NCBI GenBank assembly: GCA_037349105.1
Contig: JAYJMM010000041.1
Location: forward strand, 10,042,501 to 10,106,500
Length of the DNA stretch: 64,000 bases
Source: Limnomonas spitsbergensis
Lineage: Eukaryota; Chlorophyta; Chlorophyceae; Chlamydomonadales
Direction of reading: 5' to 3'
Part shown: positions 14,301-24,350 of the stretch, in pieces
How positions within the stretch are numbered: position 1 is the stretch's first letter
How the letters are laid out: every line of letters starts with the position of its first letter
The notes under the pieces: model-generated
The model's database searches: none
The model's input: only the letters and a program-made list of their open reading frames with translations
What the model was told of the DNA's origin: nothing
Program-made: the position numbers and the translations under genes

Positions 14301-17300
14301 AGCTCCCTCACCGACCCTGATGACATGTCAGAGATCGGGGAGAACCAGAATCTGCTTGAGCTGCACATCTCTGATGCAACGGTGTTTGAGGAGGCAGCGG
14401 GACGTGACCCCTCGGTGTTCTTCAGCGTGGACTTCTACATGCATGAGACACAGGCCACGCAGGTGTGAAGAGGACACACTTGTGTGGATGGAGATCAGGG
14501 ACAATGTGGGGGTCCTTCATACCAAACGCAGGCCATGCCTGTAGTAACAGGAATTGTGGGACCCTATGGAAGGCACCATGTAGGGCTCTGTACTGTTTCG
14601 GTTGCCATCAGGTTGCTACTGGGAATATTGTTGAGGTTGCCATCAGGTTGCTACTGGGAATACTGTTGAGGGTCATCTGCGGTAATTAGGCTTCATGCTC
14701 GTGTACCTTAGACGTGGAACAATGTGACCTGGCAATTAAACCGTGATAGAACATGCTAAAAGGACATGCATCAGGACACAGGCCTCACAAGCTGTCCTGC
14801 TTACACGAGGGATGGGTTTCCAGGCTGGTCCTTGGACAGGGATATAGCCATGCAGCCATCCTTGCATGGCACGGCATGGCATGGGCTCATCAGCCCCCCT
14901 CCCCCCCTTCCATCCCTTTCCATCCCTTTGTTCTGACAGCAGAAGCAAGGCCCCTTAATCTCTTCCCTCATAACCTCGACCAACCTTCTGCCTCCAGGTG
15001 TTTGCCTCCAGTGGGTAGAGCAGGAGTCCTTCCCTCATTCGCTCCCACCTGATCCTAGCACCTCTCCCCAATTGGTCATTCTCAGGTGGTTGCCTCCAAT
15101 GCGCCTTCCTTCAACACAATCATCCAGTACGTGGTGGAGCAGGAGTCCTTCCTGGTGGAGTACCTGGACACACACGTGATGGAGCTGGAGCTCAACAGGG
15201 CGAGGGGATGGGATTTCGACCCGATTGGGGTGGCACGGATCCCGCTGCGGCAGGTGCTGGCAGATGTGGAGATTGGGGCAGGTGAGGCTACAGGGCTGAT
15301 GGGAAGGGGGGGGGGGATTGGAGTGCTGGCGCGTGGGGAGATTGTCTGGGAGCTTTTGCACAGATTCTGATGCGGCAGGTGATTGCAGACATGAAGATTG
15401 GGGCAGGTGAGGCAGGGACGGGGCTAATGAAAGTAATGATGGATGGTGAGGGACTGCGGGGCATCATTAAGGTGATGGGACCCCAGCTTGTCCTCCATCT
15501 GAATATTTATTGGGAACGGTTCTCTGTAATGTGGGCAGGGGCTGGATCTGGGCTGGATGGTGTTAAGATTGGGGCAGTAGCAGGTGATCACTCTTTGTAG
15601 CAGGTGATCACACCTTGTAGCAGGCGATCACACCTTGTAGCAGGTGATCACTTCATCACTCCTTGTAGGAGAGCATGGGGCTGATGAGACGTGGGTGAAG
15701 GGCATCCTGGTGGCTCATGGCCTAGCAATGTGGCATTCTTATGTTAGTGATTGAAGGTTGCTCAGCTGGTTTCCATGCTTCGTTACCCATGCCCCGTAAC
15801 ATCGTGCTTACCATGCACATCATGCCCCCCCTCTCTCTTAGCCCTGGGTCATAACGTCTCATGGCATCATGTGGATGTCTTCGGAGCAGACGGGCGGCGC
15901 ATCGGCCGTGTGCGGTATGGCTTCCGGTTCCGGAAGCCTCTGGACTCCCTCATCAAGCAGTACAGGTACGCTACACCGGGGAGGGGGGGCCTGAGGCGAG
16001 TGTGTGGCTGGTCTCTGTCCTTTATCATTGCATGAAACCAACAAGTGGCAACAGAGTTAGGTTACCTTCACAATCCCCGCACTTGAGGCAGCCAGGCAGC
16101 GGGGGGGCAAAGGAGTGTTTGTTGGAGGGGGCTCCTCATGTTTTATTTCTGTGACGTCGCGGCCTAGGGTCATCAGGGCTTGCTGCAGCTAGCCATGCTG
16201 CTTGGGCCAACGAATGTCGGCTGGTCAAGGTATGGTCCATGTCACCCCCGTGGTGGCCACCCAGCGGTGCTTGCTACGCCAGTGCTGGTCACAACAAGAA
16301 GGCAAGGCGGTCCCCGAGCTGGAAGGTTTGGCTAAAACAAGTACACACTTGACACTTGTTGCTTGATCGTCTCCCATTGTTTGACTGCTGCTGCCTTGTC
16401 CTACTCTGCCCTGCTGCCATGCCCCAGAGAGTGGTTCCGCTCCAAGCGCCCCTCAGAGCCCCACGTCCAGGACCCTGCCTTCATCGCGGTCGAGGCAGCC
16501 GCCGTGCAGCCCAAGGCTGCGTCCTACGTGAAGGTGGTTGTGGCCAGCTGCCGCGGGCTGGTGCCCTCCATGCACGGCCCTCAGTGCAGGCCCTACGTCC
16601 ACTACAGGTACAGGGATGTACATTTTGCAGATTTTGATGCAGGTTCAGCCGTGCAATTTTAAATATCTGCAGTGGTGGACAGGTTTGAAATGTTTGAAAT
16701 GCTGTTTGAACCTCCTCAGTGCAAAAACGATGGCACTGGCAAACTAATTCCCACATGACCATTTGATGATGCGCACCCCGCTGCCTGCTGCACGGTTTTC
16801 TCAACCAGTGCCCTGTTGATCACCATCTGCGGCACTCTCCTTACAATCAAATCACTGTTTGCTGCACTCCCTTCTCAATCAAATCACCATATACTGCACT
16901 CTCCTCTCAACCAAATCACCATCTGCTGCGCTCTCCTCTTCGTCTGCTGTACCACAAACAGGTTCCCGGGTCATCGCGACCCACACACCACCAAGGCGCT
17001 ACATGGACTCAACCCCGACTTCAAGGATGAAGCAACTTGGCTCATCTGTGAGTGTGTTGTGTGTGTGCCTCGGTGCTGTTGATACTGCAGTTACAAAACA
17101 GCATCCTTAATGAAGACTGTGTCTTCCAGGAGTCCAGTTGGCTGACGTTACCGTATGCAAACAAAATGGATTCAGCCCGCTGATGCTGACTAGAAAGAAA
17201 GGTTTGTCCCGCAAGGGCATATGAAGGTACACAATACATTGCCGCATGGGACAAGGCCTCCTCTGCGCCGTTACCATCAGACACCAAGAATATGATACGG

Positions 17301-20300
17301 GCATCTCGTTTGGGCTGTTTGTACACTGGCCGCCCTGCTACCTTCTCCAGCTAAATCTGCTGTTCAAGTTGCTCACGCTTCCTCCCCCTCGCCTCTCATC
17401 CCTCTCTCAACAAACCTGCCTGAGCTGGATGCTGACATTGGCATCCCATCTGATTTGCCTGAACCCTACATAGCCATGCATTTCCCAAATTGCTCGCGCC
17501 CAACCCGCTAGCCCAAGCTAGAGGCAGATCTTGGAAGCCTATATAATTGCTTCAACCCTGCCCTCCCTCTATACCTCCACAAACTTGCTCAGCCCAAAAG
17601 CCCAGGCTGGATGCTTATAGTGGCATATTATGTTTGTGCTTGAACCCTGCCCCCTCCCTCCTTAATCACCCCCTCAGCCCGCACGCCTGAGCTGGAGGCC
17701 AGCTTCAAGACCCGTGAGATGCAGTTCTTGGTCTTCGACGACTCAGCAGGCGATGACCCTTCGCGCGGCATTCTGGGCATTGCCTTTGTCCCTCTAGCAG
17801 ACTTGGCACGTGGTCTCCCCGTGGAAGGGGCCTTCAGGTGAGGGAACCCAGAGCCCTACCCCCATGCCTGCCAGGCTGCCTAACCTAGAGACGTTATGGG
17901 CATTGCATCTATCCCCTGGCAGGCCTGGCACACCATCATTGGTGGACGTTGCCTTCGGGCAAGTGCCCCGACCATGCAGGGGCAATCTTACAAAAATACC
18001 GTGTCTTGCAAAAATACCACACATCTTATCAGACCGCCTGGCCTAGATAAGTGCTTTACTTGGGAATTCGATGTCACTTGACCGGAAACAGCAGCCCAGC
18101 TTGCAAGGCTGTGCCTGTCTCTGAGAAGTGGTGTGTGATCAGTAGCCTGTAACGACCACGCCCTGGGAGGACCTGCTCACTCTCGTCCCCTTCCGAATGC
18201 CCCTGTAGGCTCATCAACCCAGTCACCAGGCAAGAGGCCGGGCAGCTGGTGCTGGGCCTGGGCTGGCACAACCCGCTCAGGCTGCCCGGGGAGGTCCCGC
18301 CCGGTGGCGACCTGATGACCAACATGCTGGCCAGCGGGCCGTTGGAGGCGCACCAGCGGCGCACAACAGCTGACACTGACGTTAGCCTACGCGGCTACAT
18401 CAACCCGCAACAGGTGCGCCGGATAGCTAGGATGGGAAGGAGAGTGAGGGTACATTAAATCGCTAGTAGCTTGCCGATAACATTGAATGTGTCACAAGTG
18501 CGAGGCAGTGTCACAGGTATCAGATAATTGGGAAGCAGATATCTTGGAGGGTGGATGAGCACCCCATGAGTGGCGTGCATGCATGCCTTGTTCAGCCTTA
18601 TGTGCAGATGCGTCCACCTGCAGCGCTGTCTTAGTGCCGCTCAGCATGTGTGATGGATTGAGGCAATCCGGATGCCGCTTCAGCCATTCGTTAAGCTTGG
18701 AGAATATCCGTGGCCAGCCTGCCTGCCTCACCCTCAGCCCAGACATGCCCAGCCTTCCATGCCTCACCCGCCGCCCAGGCATGATGCACGTCATGAGCAT
18801 CCTGTTCATCCCTTGGATGGGGCATTCCTATCAGTCGACTGCCTCACAAACTGCTCAGCCGAATGGATGTCCCTCCAGATGTGGCAGTCATGAATTGCTA
18901 TTCGGGGTACAGGGCAACACGGTGTGGCCCATGTTTGATCTTTGCCCCTTGCACTCTGGTTACAGGCCGGAGGTTATGGTATCGGAGCTGAGATTCAAGG
19001 TCGCTCAACATCAGGGACAGATCAACAGGTGGGGATGTGGATCAAGCCAGGGTTGGCGTTTCTAATCTTGTATCATCCATCCATTTTCAAAATGGGTGGG
19101 CATTGCAAACAGGAGGAACCGCTGATTTTGTTGTCCAGCAATGGCCCGCATATTTGCGACATCAGAATTTATAACTGCACTGTGTTTCTTGGAGGAAAGA
19201 AAGCTGCACCTCTTGTGGTGTATGGAAGCAAAGGGAACAGCTGTGATCGGGCCGAGGCCACGTCCTGCTCATTGGTTGTAGATCCCCCTCCAGCCGCCTG
19301 CTGGTTCGTATCCCTGCAAGCAGCGCAAACCGTAAAGTCGTGAATTTTGATCAAGGAATCCCTGGTCTCTATTTTCGAATTCAGTCATGTTGACTCCCTG
19401 GTTGCATCGCTCCTCTCAGCCCCGAGCGCCCCTGGACGAGTTTGGCCAGCCACTGCGGCCCGCGGTGAACCAGCAGCGGCTGTTGGCAGCATCTGCTGGG
19501 GGTGGCGGCGGAGGCTTTGGCATTAATTCTGAGCAGCAGGGTGCAGGAGGCGGTGGAGGTGCAGGGGGCAGTGGTGCGGGTGGAAGAGGTGGGCGAGGCG
19601 GCGGTGCAGGAGGAGGTGGAGGTTATGGCCTTGACACCGAGCAGCAGGGGAATGCAGGCGGCGGTGGAAGAGGCAGCAACGGTGCAGGAGGCAGCAGTGG
19701 ACGAGGTGGCGGTGGACCAGGGGGTGGTGGTGGAGGATACGGTCTCGATGCGGAGCAGGGGCTTGGCCTAGCTGCTGGGGCGGCAGGCGGAGGTGCCTCA
19801 GGCAGACCTGCAGCTGATGCCTTTGGACTGGATGGAGCAGTGTCTGGTCGCAGAGCAGGTGATGAATGACTTGGTTCTTTGATCTCACCCTGGGGCATGC
19901 TGTTTGCTCACTTCATCGGTGGTAATGGCCGCAAAGATGAATGCAGACGGGAAGGTCATATTGATAAAAAGTATGAAAGCAAACCACCAGGACAGAGGGA
20001 CTGGGGGGGACAGAAGACAGAGGCAACCTTCTTGGTACCCAGCTGTTCTCTCCCCAGGGTAGGTATTTACCATATCCCTTTTCGAAAATATCGCACCGGT
20101 AGAGAATACTGGCAGCATAGGTTGAATGCACTTGGGTTGACTGAATACACTTACGTTGACTCCGTCATTTCCCTCGAGCAGCTGACCATGACATTCATTG
20201 CATGGTCATTGTCCGGGATACAGAAGTCCTTGCAAAGCCAAGCCCCCGACAAACGTGCCCACCCACGAATTGTTGCAGGTGGGAACTCGAGCACTGCTGG

Positions 20301-20970
20301 CGGTCAAGCTGGTGGAGGCTTCGGCTTTGGCTCTGAGCTCGGAAATGCACCGGGTGGCGGCGGTACAGGAGGTACAGGAGGAGGATCATCAGGTCTGGGA
20401 GGCTATGGGCTGGCAGCTGACTCAGCAGCTGGAGGCACCGGACGTCCGCGAGATCCACGAGATCTCTCTCGAGGAGGACTCCCAGTAGGCTCAGGTGCAG
20501 GGGCAGGATATGGCCCAGCTGGCAGTCGAGGTGCAGGCGGTGGCCCCGCTGGTGGCAGAGGCACAGGAGGGGGTAACACTGGGTACGGCCCAGCTGGTGG
20601 CCGAGGCACAGGGAACCCCACAGGATATGGCCTGGCTGCTGATTCAATGTCCCGAGACATTCACCCCCCTCAGAGGTTGGGTCCAGGTCCACTGGGAGAG
20701 TCGTCGGCCGCTCAGCCCCGGCGTGGCGGTGGCGGCGTTGGGCTTGAGCTGGAAGACGAGGAGGACCTCCGCCCTGGCCTGATGGGGAGCAGGCTGCTTC
20801 CCGGGGGGGACACGCCACCCCGCGGCTCGATGCTGCTATCGGCTGCTGCAGGGTCCCGGAGGGGGGGCAGCGGCGGGAGGACGGGGGCAGGCAGCGGCAT
20901 TCGGCGATATGATGACCCGCAGCAGTCGCTGTCACCCATGCGCGGAGATGATGTCGCCGGTTATTTCTGA
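8357..20970 (+). CDS. RPGRIP1L: RPGRIP1L-like ciliary transition-zone protein
   Basis: Homologue of RPGRIP1L (NPHP8), a scaffold of the ciliary transition zone. Exons: 8357-8451, 8894-8967, 9591-9777, 10023-10186, 10949-11140, 11472-11658, 12235-12400, 12767-12873, 13446-13591, 14228-14462, 15086-15281, 15842-15965, 16428-16607, 16962-17047, 17678-17837, 18209-18413, 18966-19028, 19420-19858, 20279-20970. All have GT-AG borders and matching phases; from ATG 8359 they give 1,231 codons plus TGA, close to the family's usual 1,200-1,300 residues. Exons 3-9 encode a long coiled coil. Exons 10-12 match the first C2 domain (FFSVDFY, HETQATQVV, then DPIGVARIPL). Exons 13-16 form a second C2 domain (QFLVFDDS). 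The C-terminus is glycine-rich, with no recognisable RPGR-interacting domain. The start is uncertain: ATG 8359 lies two bases after a splice acceptor, so upstream exons may lie beyond the minisatellite. Many introns carry degenerate copies of adjacent exon edges. Confidence 0.88.
8475..8720 (+). repeat. Five degenerate copies of the exon 8357-8451 donor edge
   Basis: The exon ends with TTCGACGAGATCTACCAG at the splice donor. The following intron holds related pieces near 8479 (CTTGGTGAGATCTACC), 8531 (TTTGACAATGTCTGCC), 8575 (TTGGAGAAATGTACGAGG), 8611 (TTTGATGATATCTACC) and 8692 (CTTGATGAAATCTACAAGG). Each is followed by a GTAGGT-like or GGTT-rich tail resembling the intron start. Spacing is irregular (about 35-80 bp). 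They look like old tandem duplications of the exon-intron junction. Confidence 0.75.
9283..9410 (+). repeat. Degenerate copies of the exon 8894-8967 donor edge
   Basis: The exon end GGCATGGGTGGGCTAGCC and CCTCCCCGGGAAGG at the donor is echoed downstream at about 9288-9317 (CATGCTAGGGTGGCC, then TGCCCGGGAAGG) and 9369-9405 (TTGGGCATGGGTGGCC). The similarity is partial but follows the same order, within the intron after this exon. Confidence 0.55.
10199..10292 (+). repeat. Degenerate duplicate of exon 10023-10186
   Basis: The stretch from about 10206 repeats the second half of the preceding exon with few changes: GACGTGTTGGGCAAGCT, GAGTCCAGTGG and GGGAGACAGCC recur in order and spacing. It starts about 20 bp after the exon's donor site. 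Its frame is not maintained into a usable donor, so it is read as intronic. Confidence 0.8.
10311..10948 (+). repeat. Tandem degenerate copies of the exon 10949-11140 acceptor edge
   Basis: The true exon opens with TATGGAACACAAGGCTGAGC. Before it lie four imperfect copies of the same edge plus polypyrimidine acceptor tract, at about 10319, 10438, 10566 and 10829. Each contains AAGGCTGAGCTGGACTCC or a close variant, followed by CCCTGACC and a long C/T-rich tract. Only the last copy continues into open coding sequence. Inside this region, 10625-10815 holds five copies of a 37-bp C/T-rich unit with TGTGCTTGACACTCCATC. Confidence 0.85.
11320..11471 (+). repeat. Two degenerate copies of the exon 11472-11658 acceptor edge
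   Basis: The exon opens with GCTCAGCGCGTGAAGCTGG. Related sequence occurs at about 11322 (GCTCAGCATGTGAAGCTGAG) and 11392 (TCTCAGCGTGTGAACTGG), each followed by C/T-rich sequence including CCTCTCC, with a spacing of roughly 70-80 bp. Confidence 0.8.
14041..14096 (+). repeat. Degenerate copy of the exon 14228-14462 acceptor edge
   Basis: The sequence CAGGCAGGAAGGTACTTGAA, then GGTGCAGTTGCAAGGCACC and TACCTATGTTAA, parallels the true exon start (GCAGGCGCCTAGAGGTTCAG, then CGGCGCCTACCTTGGTGTCAA). It sits about 185 bp before that exon. Confidence 0.6.
14990..15060 (+). repeat. Degenerate copy of the exon 15086-15281 acceptor side
   Basis: AGGTGTTTGCCTCCAGTG followed by GTAGAGCAGGAGTCCTTCC copies pieces of the start of the real exon (AGGTGGTTGCCTCCAATG and GTGGAGCAGGAGTCCTTCC), with the part between them missing. 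A matching copy of the other edge of this exon lies after it. Confidence 0.75.
15366..15416 (+). repeat. Degenerate copy of the exon 15086-15281 donor side
   Basis: GATGCGGCAGGTGATTGCAG, then ACATGAAGATTGGGGCAGGTGAGG, copies the real exon end CTGCGGCAGGTGCTGGCAG, including the GCAG/GTGAGG splice donor. It is in the intron about 120 bp downstream. Confidence 0.8.
15583..15670 (+). repeat. Tandem 22-bp repeat, about four copies
   Basis: Units of the form GCAGGTGATCACACCTTGTA recur from 15583 to about 15668, within an intron of the RPGRIP1L-like gene. The last unit is expanded by a few bases. Confidence 0.85.
16810..16955 (+). repeat. Tandem 45-bp-scale repeat upstream of exon 16962-17047
   Basis: Three to four imperfect units containing AATCAAATCACCAT and TGCTGCACTCTCCT occupy the end of the intron directly before the acceptor. 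Confidence 0.7.
17405..17677 (+). repeat. Degenerate copies of the exon 17678-17837 acceptor edge
   Basis: The exon opens with CGCACGCCTGAGCTGGAGGC. Three earlier stretches, near 17418, 17510 and 17600, carry CCTGAGCTGGATGCTGACA, CCAAGCTAGAGGCAGAT and CCAGGCTGGATGCTTATAG, each followed about 40 bp later by GAACCCTRC, at roughly 90-bp spacing. Confidence 0.7.
17878..17945 (+). repeat. Degenerate copy of the exon 17678-17837 donor side
   Basis: TATGGGCATTGCATCTATCC, then CAGGCCTGGCACACC, parallels the exon's TCTGGGCATTGCCTTTGTCC and CAGACTTGGCACGTGG, about 110 bp downstream of the exon copy. Confidence 0.6.
18966..20970 (+). other. Glycine-rich C-terminal tail of the RPGRIP1L-like protein
   Basis: Exons 17-19 encode a low-complexity tail built on a loose repeat: a glycine run, an aromatic pair such as GYG or GFG, then a short acidic/Gln piece such as LDTEQQ, INSEQQ or LAADS. 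At least nine such units can be picked out, one filling exon 17 by itself. The tail ends with a more ordinary acidic stretch (LELEDEEDL) and the stop TGA at 20968-20970. The minus strand of this region also has long open frames, which I attribute to the GC-rich repetitive codons. The tail replaces the C-terminal RPGR-interacting domain of animal proteins. Confidence 0.75.
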
Positions 20971-21605
20971 TGCGGCTTAATGTGTGAACCTTGGTATAAA
21001 TGTGGAGGTTAAGAGGTATAAGTTTGAGTATGCAGGGAGGGGAAAGATTTTTTCATTTCAGCATGGAGCCATGGACTGGACCGTGCCCACAGCCTTTGCC
21101 AAGTGCGCGAGCTTATGAGGGTATTCGCAGCTGTTTGTGTGATGTACCATATCCAACTTCATGGCAACAGGCTGGCAGGTAAACTGTGAACTGACAGATT
21201 TTGACCGTCCATGCACAGAGGCCTGAGGGCTCATGTCAATGCCATGACACCTCTGGGCCCGGCTCCAGGGCTCATGTGACCCTTCCTTGCAAACACCTTT
21301 ATTACTTGCTTCTACACTAAGCAGGGCACATCAGTGATGACATAAGCATAAGTGACGGGTGGTCTCCTCATCGATGTGTGGCCTTTTTACCCGTATGCGT
21401 TTCAAATCATTTAGGATTGAAGGTTGACATTGGTGACTACTGGTACCATACCGTACTGTGATTGTCTGTTTTACACTTGTGCACCGTACTGCAAGCACTA
21501 TTCTTGCGCGTCCAGTTATGGCTATCCTGATGTTCGATCTACCGCTTTAATGGTTTTATTCATTGTGGTGTGATATCTAAGATTTTAAGTGTCTTAGACC
21601 GAGTC
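20971..21605. other. Intergenic stretch after the RPGRIP1L-like gene
   Basis: No gene was recognised. I found no chlorophyte TGTAA poly(A) signal in this stretch. At about 21231-21275 there is a weak copy of the LINE 3' tail described elsewhere (AATGCCATGACACCTCTGGG). Confidence 0.5.
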
Positions 21606-21824
21606 CTAGAGCGGATTCACACCTGGCTGGTTCCGCTGAGTTTGGCCGGTTTGGGTACCTCGGTTTCGCACGGTTTCGCAACCTGGGGTCCGACCCCCAG
21701 TTTCAGTTCGGTTGGTTTCGCATTGGTTTGGTTTCGCCAAACTGAGCTTCCCGCAGGAGGGCTTTCTGACGCCGAACCAACCAACCGAAATGGCGAACTG
21801 AACTAGGTGTGAATTGGCTCTTAG
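21606..21824. mobile_element. MITE-like element, about 219 bp
   Basis: The ends form an imperfect terminal inverted repeat: CTAGAGCGGATTCACACCT at the left and AGGTGTGAATTGGCTCTTAG at the right. The interior is rich in GGTTTCG and GGTTGGTTTCGC pieces. It has no coding capacity. I see no convincing target-site duplication. A second, right-truncated copy starts at 49848. Confidence 0.75.
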
Positions 21825-21954
21825 CCCTTCAGCAAGGTCGCGGCAGGCCACGGGTTAAGTGATCAGCGAACTGGGTGCATGGAGGAGGCAGGGATATGTG
21901 GCGCCTGAGACATGACGAGGCTGAGGGTGTTGAGACTGATTCTGACGTTGGTCA

Positions 21955-23010
21955 ATAACGTTACACCTTTGGACCCGCTTAAAGCTCGGCCGCGAGGGCG
22001 CCCAACTGTTCAGAAGAGAGTAAAGAAGGAACTAAAAGGAAGAGAGGGGGAAAGGAACAGAAGGAGAGGCCGGGAGGGCAAAGAAAACCAAGTCCAACAC
22101 CTGAGTTCCAATTAGAGACTAGCCCTCAGCAAAGCCTCTACTTACTAAGAAAAGGAGAGTCCACAAAAGCAAGCTTATCCCACCCCTGCTTGGCTGTGAG
22201 GGCGCCCCACTGATCGGGCGGGAGGAGAAGAAACTAGAAAGGGGCAAACAACAACAGCAAAAAAATACCAAAAGCGAAGGCCGGAAAGGCAAACGACACC
22301 GGCGCCTCAGAATCCCTAGAGACTAACCCTCAACAATGCCCACAGCACAGTCCACAAAAGAAAGTGCGTCCCACCCCTGCTCAGCCTGGTACAACTGGTG
22401 GAAGTTAGTGGCAGCGCCCAGAGGACCAGCCCACCCCGCTCCCGTAACTGCTCCCTGACACTAGGGCACTGAAAGCACACGTGTAGCGCAACCTCCACCT
22501 GCTCGCTATCCCCCCGTGCCAAACACCACTGGCAGCAGCGTGCCTCTCGCCGCTGACCGTTGGGCCGTCCTCTGGTATCAGCAGTGCTGATCGCGCCTGC
22601 ATTCGCAAATTTATGCGCACACAAGCACACTCCCTCTGGCTAGTGCGGCTCTTGGCTTGCGCCAGCACGGCATCCGCCGTGGACTGGAACCAGGCGCGGT
22701 AGGTCGCCGCAGATCTGTGCTCGGTGGTAGGGTCCCTGGGTTCCCCACCGCCGCTTGCGTCCAGCCGTGCTTGCTCGTAGGCTGCGTCAACGAGTGCCAA
22801 CACCTCTGTGACGGGTAGGCGCTGTAGGGCAGCTGCTGCCTCGCGCAAGGTGGGGGGTGGCTGGCCCCCGCTCCAGCTCCTCTAATGCACCCAGCAGATC
22901 AGAGCACCAGGTGCGGCCGCCAGTGCCCTGGCTGACTGCAAGCTGCATATCTGCTGCCATGGCTTGAGCCATAAGAGGGCTGTATGCCTGTATTGCTGTG
23001 CCGCCGGTGC
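21955..23010 (-). mobile_element. LINE (non-LTR retrotransposon) 3' end, decayed
   Basis: Read on the minus strand, frames spanning 23010-22316 encode pieces of an L1-like ORF2 C-terminus, broken by at least two frameshifts (near 22850 and 22630). The diagnostic part is a zinc-knuckle-like CQWC followed by HVCFQC and CPSVREQL (22430-22540). The element ends at about 21960 with a GC-rich 3' tail (on the plus strand GTTACACCTTTGGACCCGC, then GCTCGGCCGCGAGGGCGCC) also found at 35293, 40516 and 56631. The 3' untranslated part is duplicated in tandem: 21994-22190 resembles 22199-22390 (both carry GAGGGCGCCCMACTG and end near CCCACCCCTGCT). It is not autonomous. Confidence 0.8.
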
Positions 23011-24350
23011 CACCGCTGCATTGTAGAAGCGGAGGATATGGGTCCACCAGTGACGTTGGTGAATTTGATGAGGTTGTTGACAAGAATGGGATACCGGTAT
23101 GGAGGGTAGGAGACTGATGAGATGCCTGAGGGGGGCCCAGGCCCCAGAGAGTCATGAGGGATGTTTGCCATGCATTCCTGTCATTCTGATTTAGGTGGGT
23201 CTAATCACAGTTCGTATAACATTGCACTATTGCAGTAGCTATGGATATTCATCTTTTCGTTGCAGTGTTTGTAAAGCTCTTGTCGCGGTGTCGGAGAGGA
23301 AATGAGGGGAATGAGGTGTGTCACACATTGACACATTTCAAATTTCGTTCGCTTCCGTGTCTAGTAGTCTGAGGAGTTGGGAAGGTCCGACACGAAAGCG
23401 TAGGGGTGGGCGGGGTGAAGTGCCGACTGAAATATGAATACCATCTAATTTCTCCTACTAGTAACAAGCCGAAGTCCCTTGGCAATTGTTCACAGCTGCT
23501 GCATTGCATGTACCCCCGGGCATTAGTTTACCCCCGGGTATATATTAAATCACCAACCGAGATTCCACACGATTTGCTTCCAACCTCGAGCAAGAAGTGC
23601 TCAAAGGACTGACGACGGCATTAGCCATTTACTTTCTGTGAATCTGATCGCAGTTGCACTTGTGAGTTCGCTGGGATGGGGGACAAGTCATGAACGAAAT
23701 CGAGACTCGCTCGTCATCAAATTTACTCGGTGTGGGCGGGATGTGATATTGAGACGCGGATAATATAATTTGAATTCAGCTCTGATGCAGGAGTGATCGG
23801 CCTTTATTTAATGTAGCAGTGATAAAAATCACTGAGATAGATGATCACGGCAGGCCATCCAGCAGCGGCAAAACATGGACCGTGATGCAGCTGAATTGTA
23901 GCTGAATCACCTGGCAATTAACTGGGGCAGGGATCTGTTCATCAGTCTATTCATCCAAATTTCCACTCACTTGAGTGATATCTGGGTGATCTCTTGACCT
24001 GGTAGACAGGTTCAGCGTCAGTTGGTGAGTTGGTCCACCAGGCAGGCATCCAGGGCTTTAGGCACTCCACCAGTCCACCAGGCTAGCTGCCTAGCTATGG
24101 ATTGGCTCTATCTAACTATTCCTTCCCCTGGTGCATGTTCGATCCGCGTAGATAACAGCGCTGGCGTCCATCCCCTCTAATGTACCTCGGAGTACCTAGA
24201 GACAAGCTGAACCAACAAAACTGAAAGTACCGACGTGCAAAGAACGCAACAGAGCGCTGCTCTTCTTCAATCCTTACCGTTCCCGTCATCATCTCAGCCC
24301 TGGCTCCATCCCTGCCTGCATATAAGCAGTCAGCCTGCAATCCTTTGACA
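23011..24350. other. Intergenic region between the LINE remnant and the RAP gene
   Basis: No coding sequence or RNA gene was recognised. A small palindromic pair, TACCCCCGGGCATTAGTTTA and CCCCCGGGTA, lies at 23510-23541. A TATAAG at 24321-24326 is only 30 bp before the presumed ATG of the next gene, so its role as a TATA box is doubtful unless translation starts elsewhere. Confidence 0.5.

Larger units (their letters stand above)
14228..15965 (+). other. First C2 domain of the RPGRIP1L-like protein (exons 10-12)
   Basis: Exon 10 ends the coiled coil and opens the domain with ENQNLLELHISDATVF followed by FFSVDFYMHETQATQ. Exon 11 adds the central strands, including TIIQYVVEQESFLVEYL and WDFDPIGVARIPLRQVL. 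Exon 12 closes with RYGFRFRKPLDSLIKQYR. This order and spacing match the first C2 domain of animal RPGRIP1 and RPGRIP1L. Classical calcium-binding aspartate clusters are not obvious, which fits a protein-binding C2 domain. Confidence 0.85.
16428..18413 (+). other. Second C2 domain of the RPGRIP1L-like protein (exons 13-16)
   Basis: Exon 13 contains SYVKVVVASCRGLVP and RPYVHYR. Exon 14 contains HTTKALHGLNPDFKDEATW, the usual C2 'non-standard partner strand' region. Exon 15 contains MQFLVFDDSAGDDPSRGILG, and exon 16 the closing strand GQLVLGLGW. This corresponds to the central C2 domain of RPGRIP1L that binds nephrocystin-4 in animals; that partner is family knowledge and is not shown here. Confidence 0.8.

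Noticed and set aside
20195..20935. 246-codon minus-strand frame opposite the glycine-rich tail
   Set aside because: It is the reverse of a GC-rich repetitive coding tail; composition explains it, and the plus frame continues in phase from the C2 exons.
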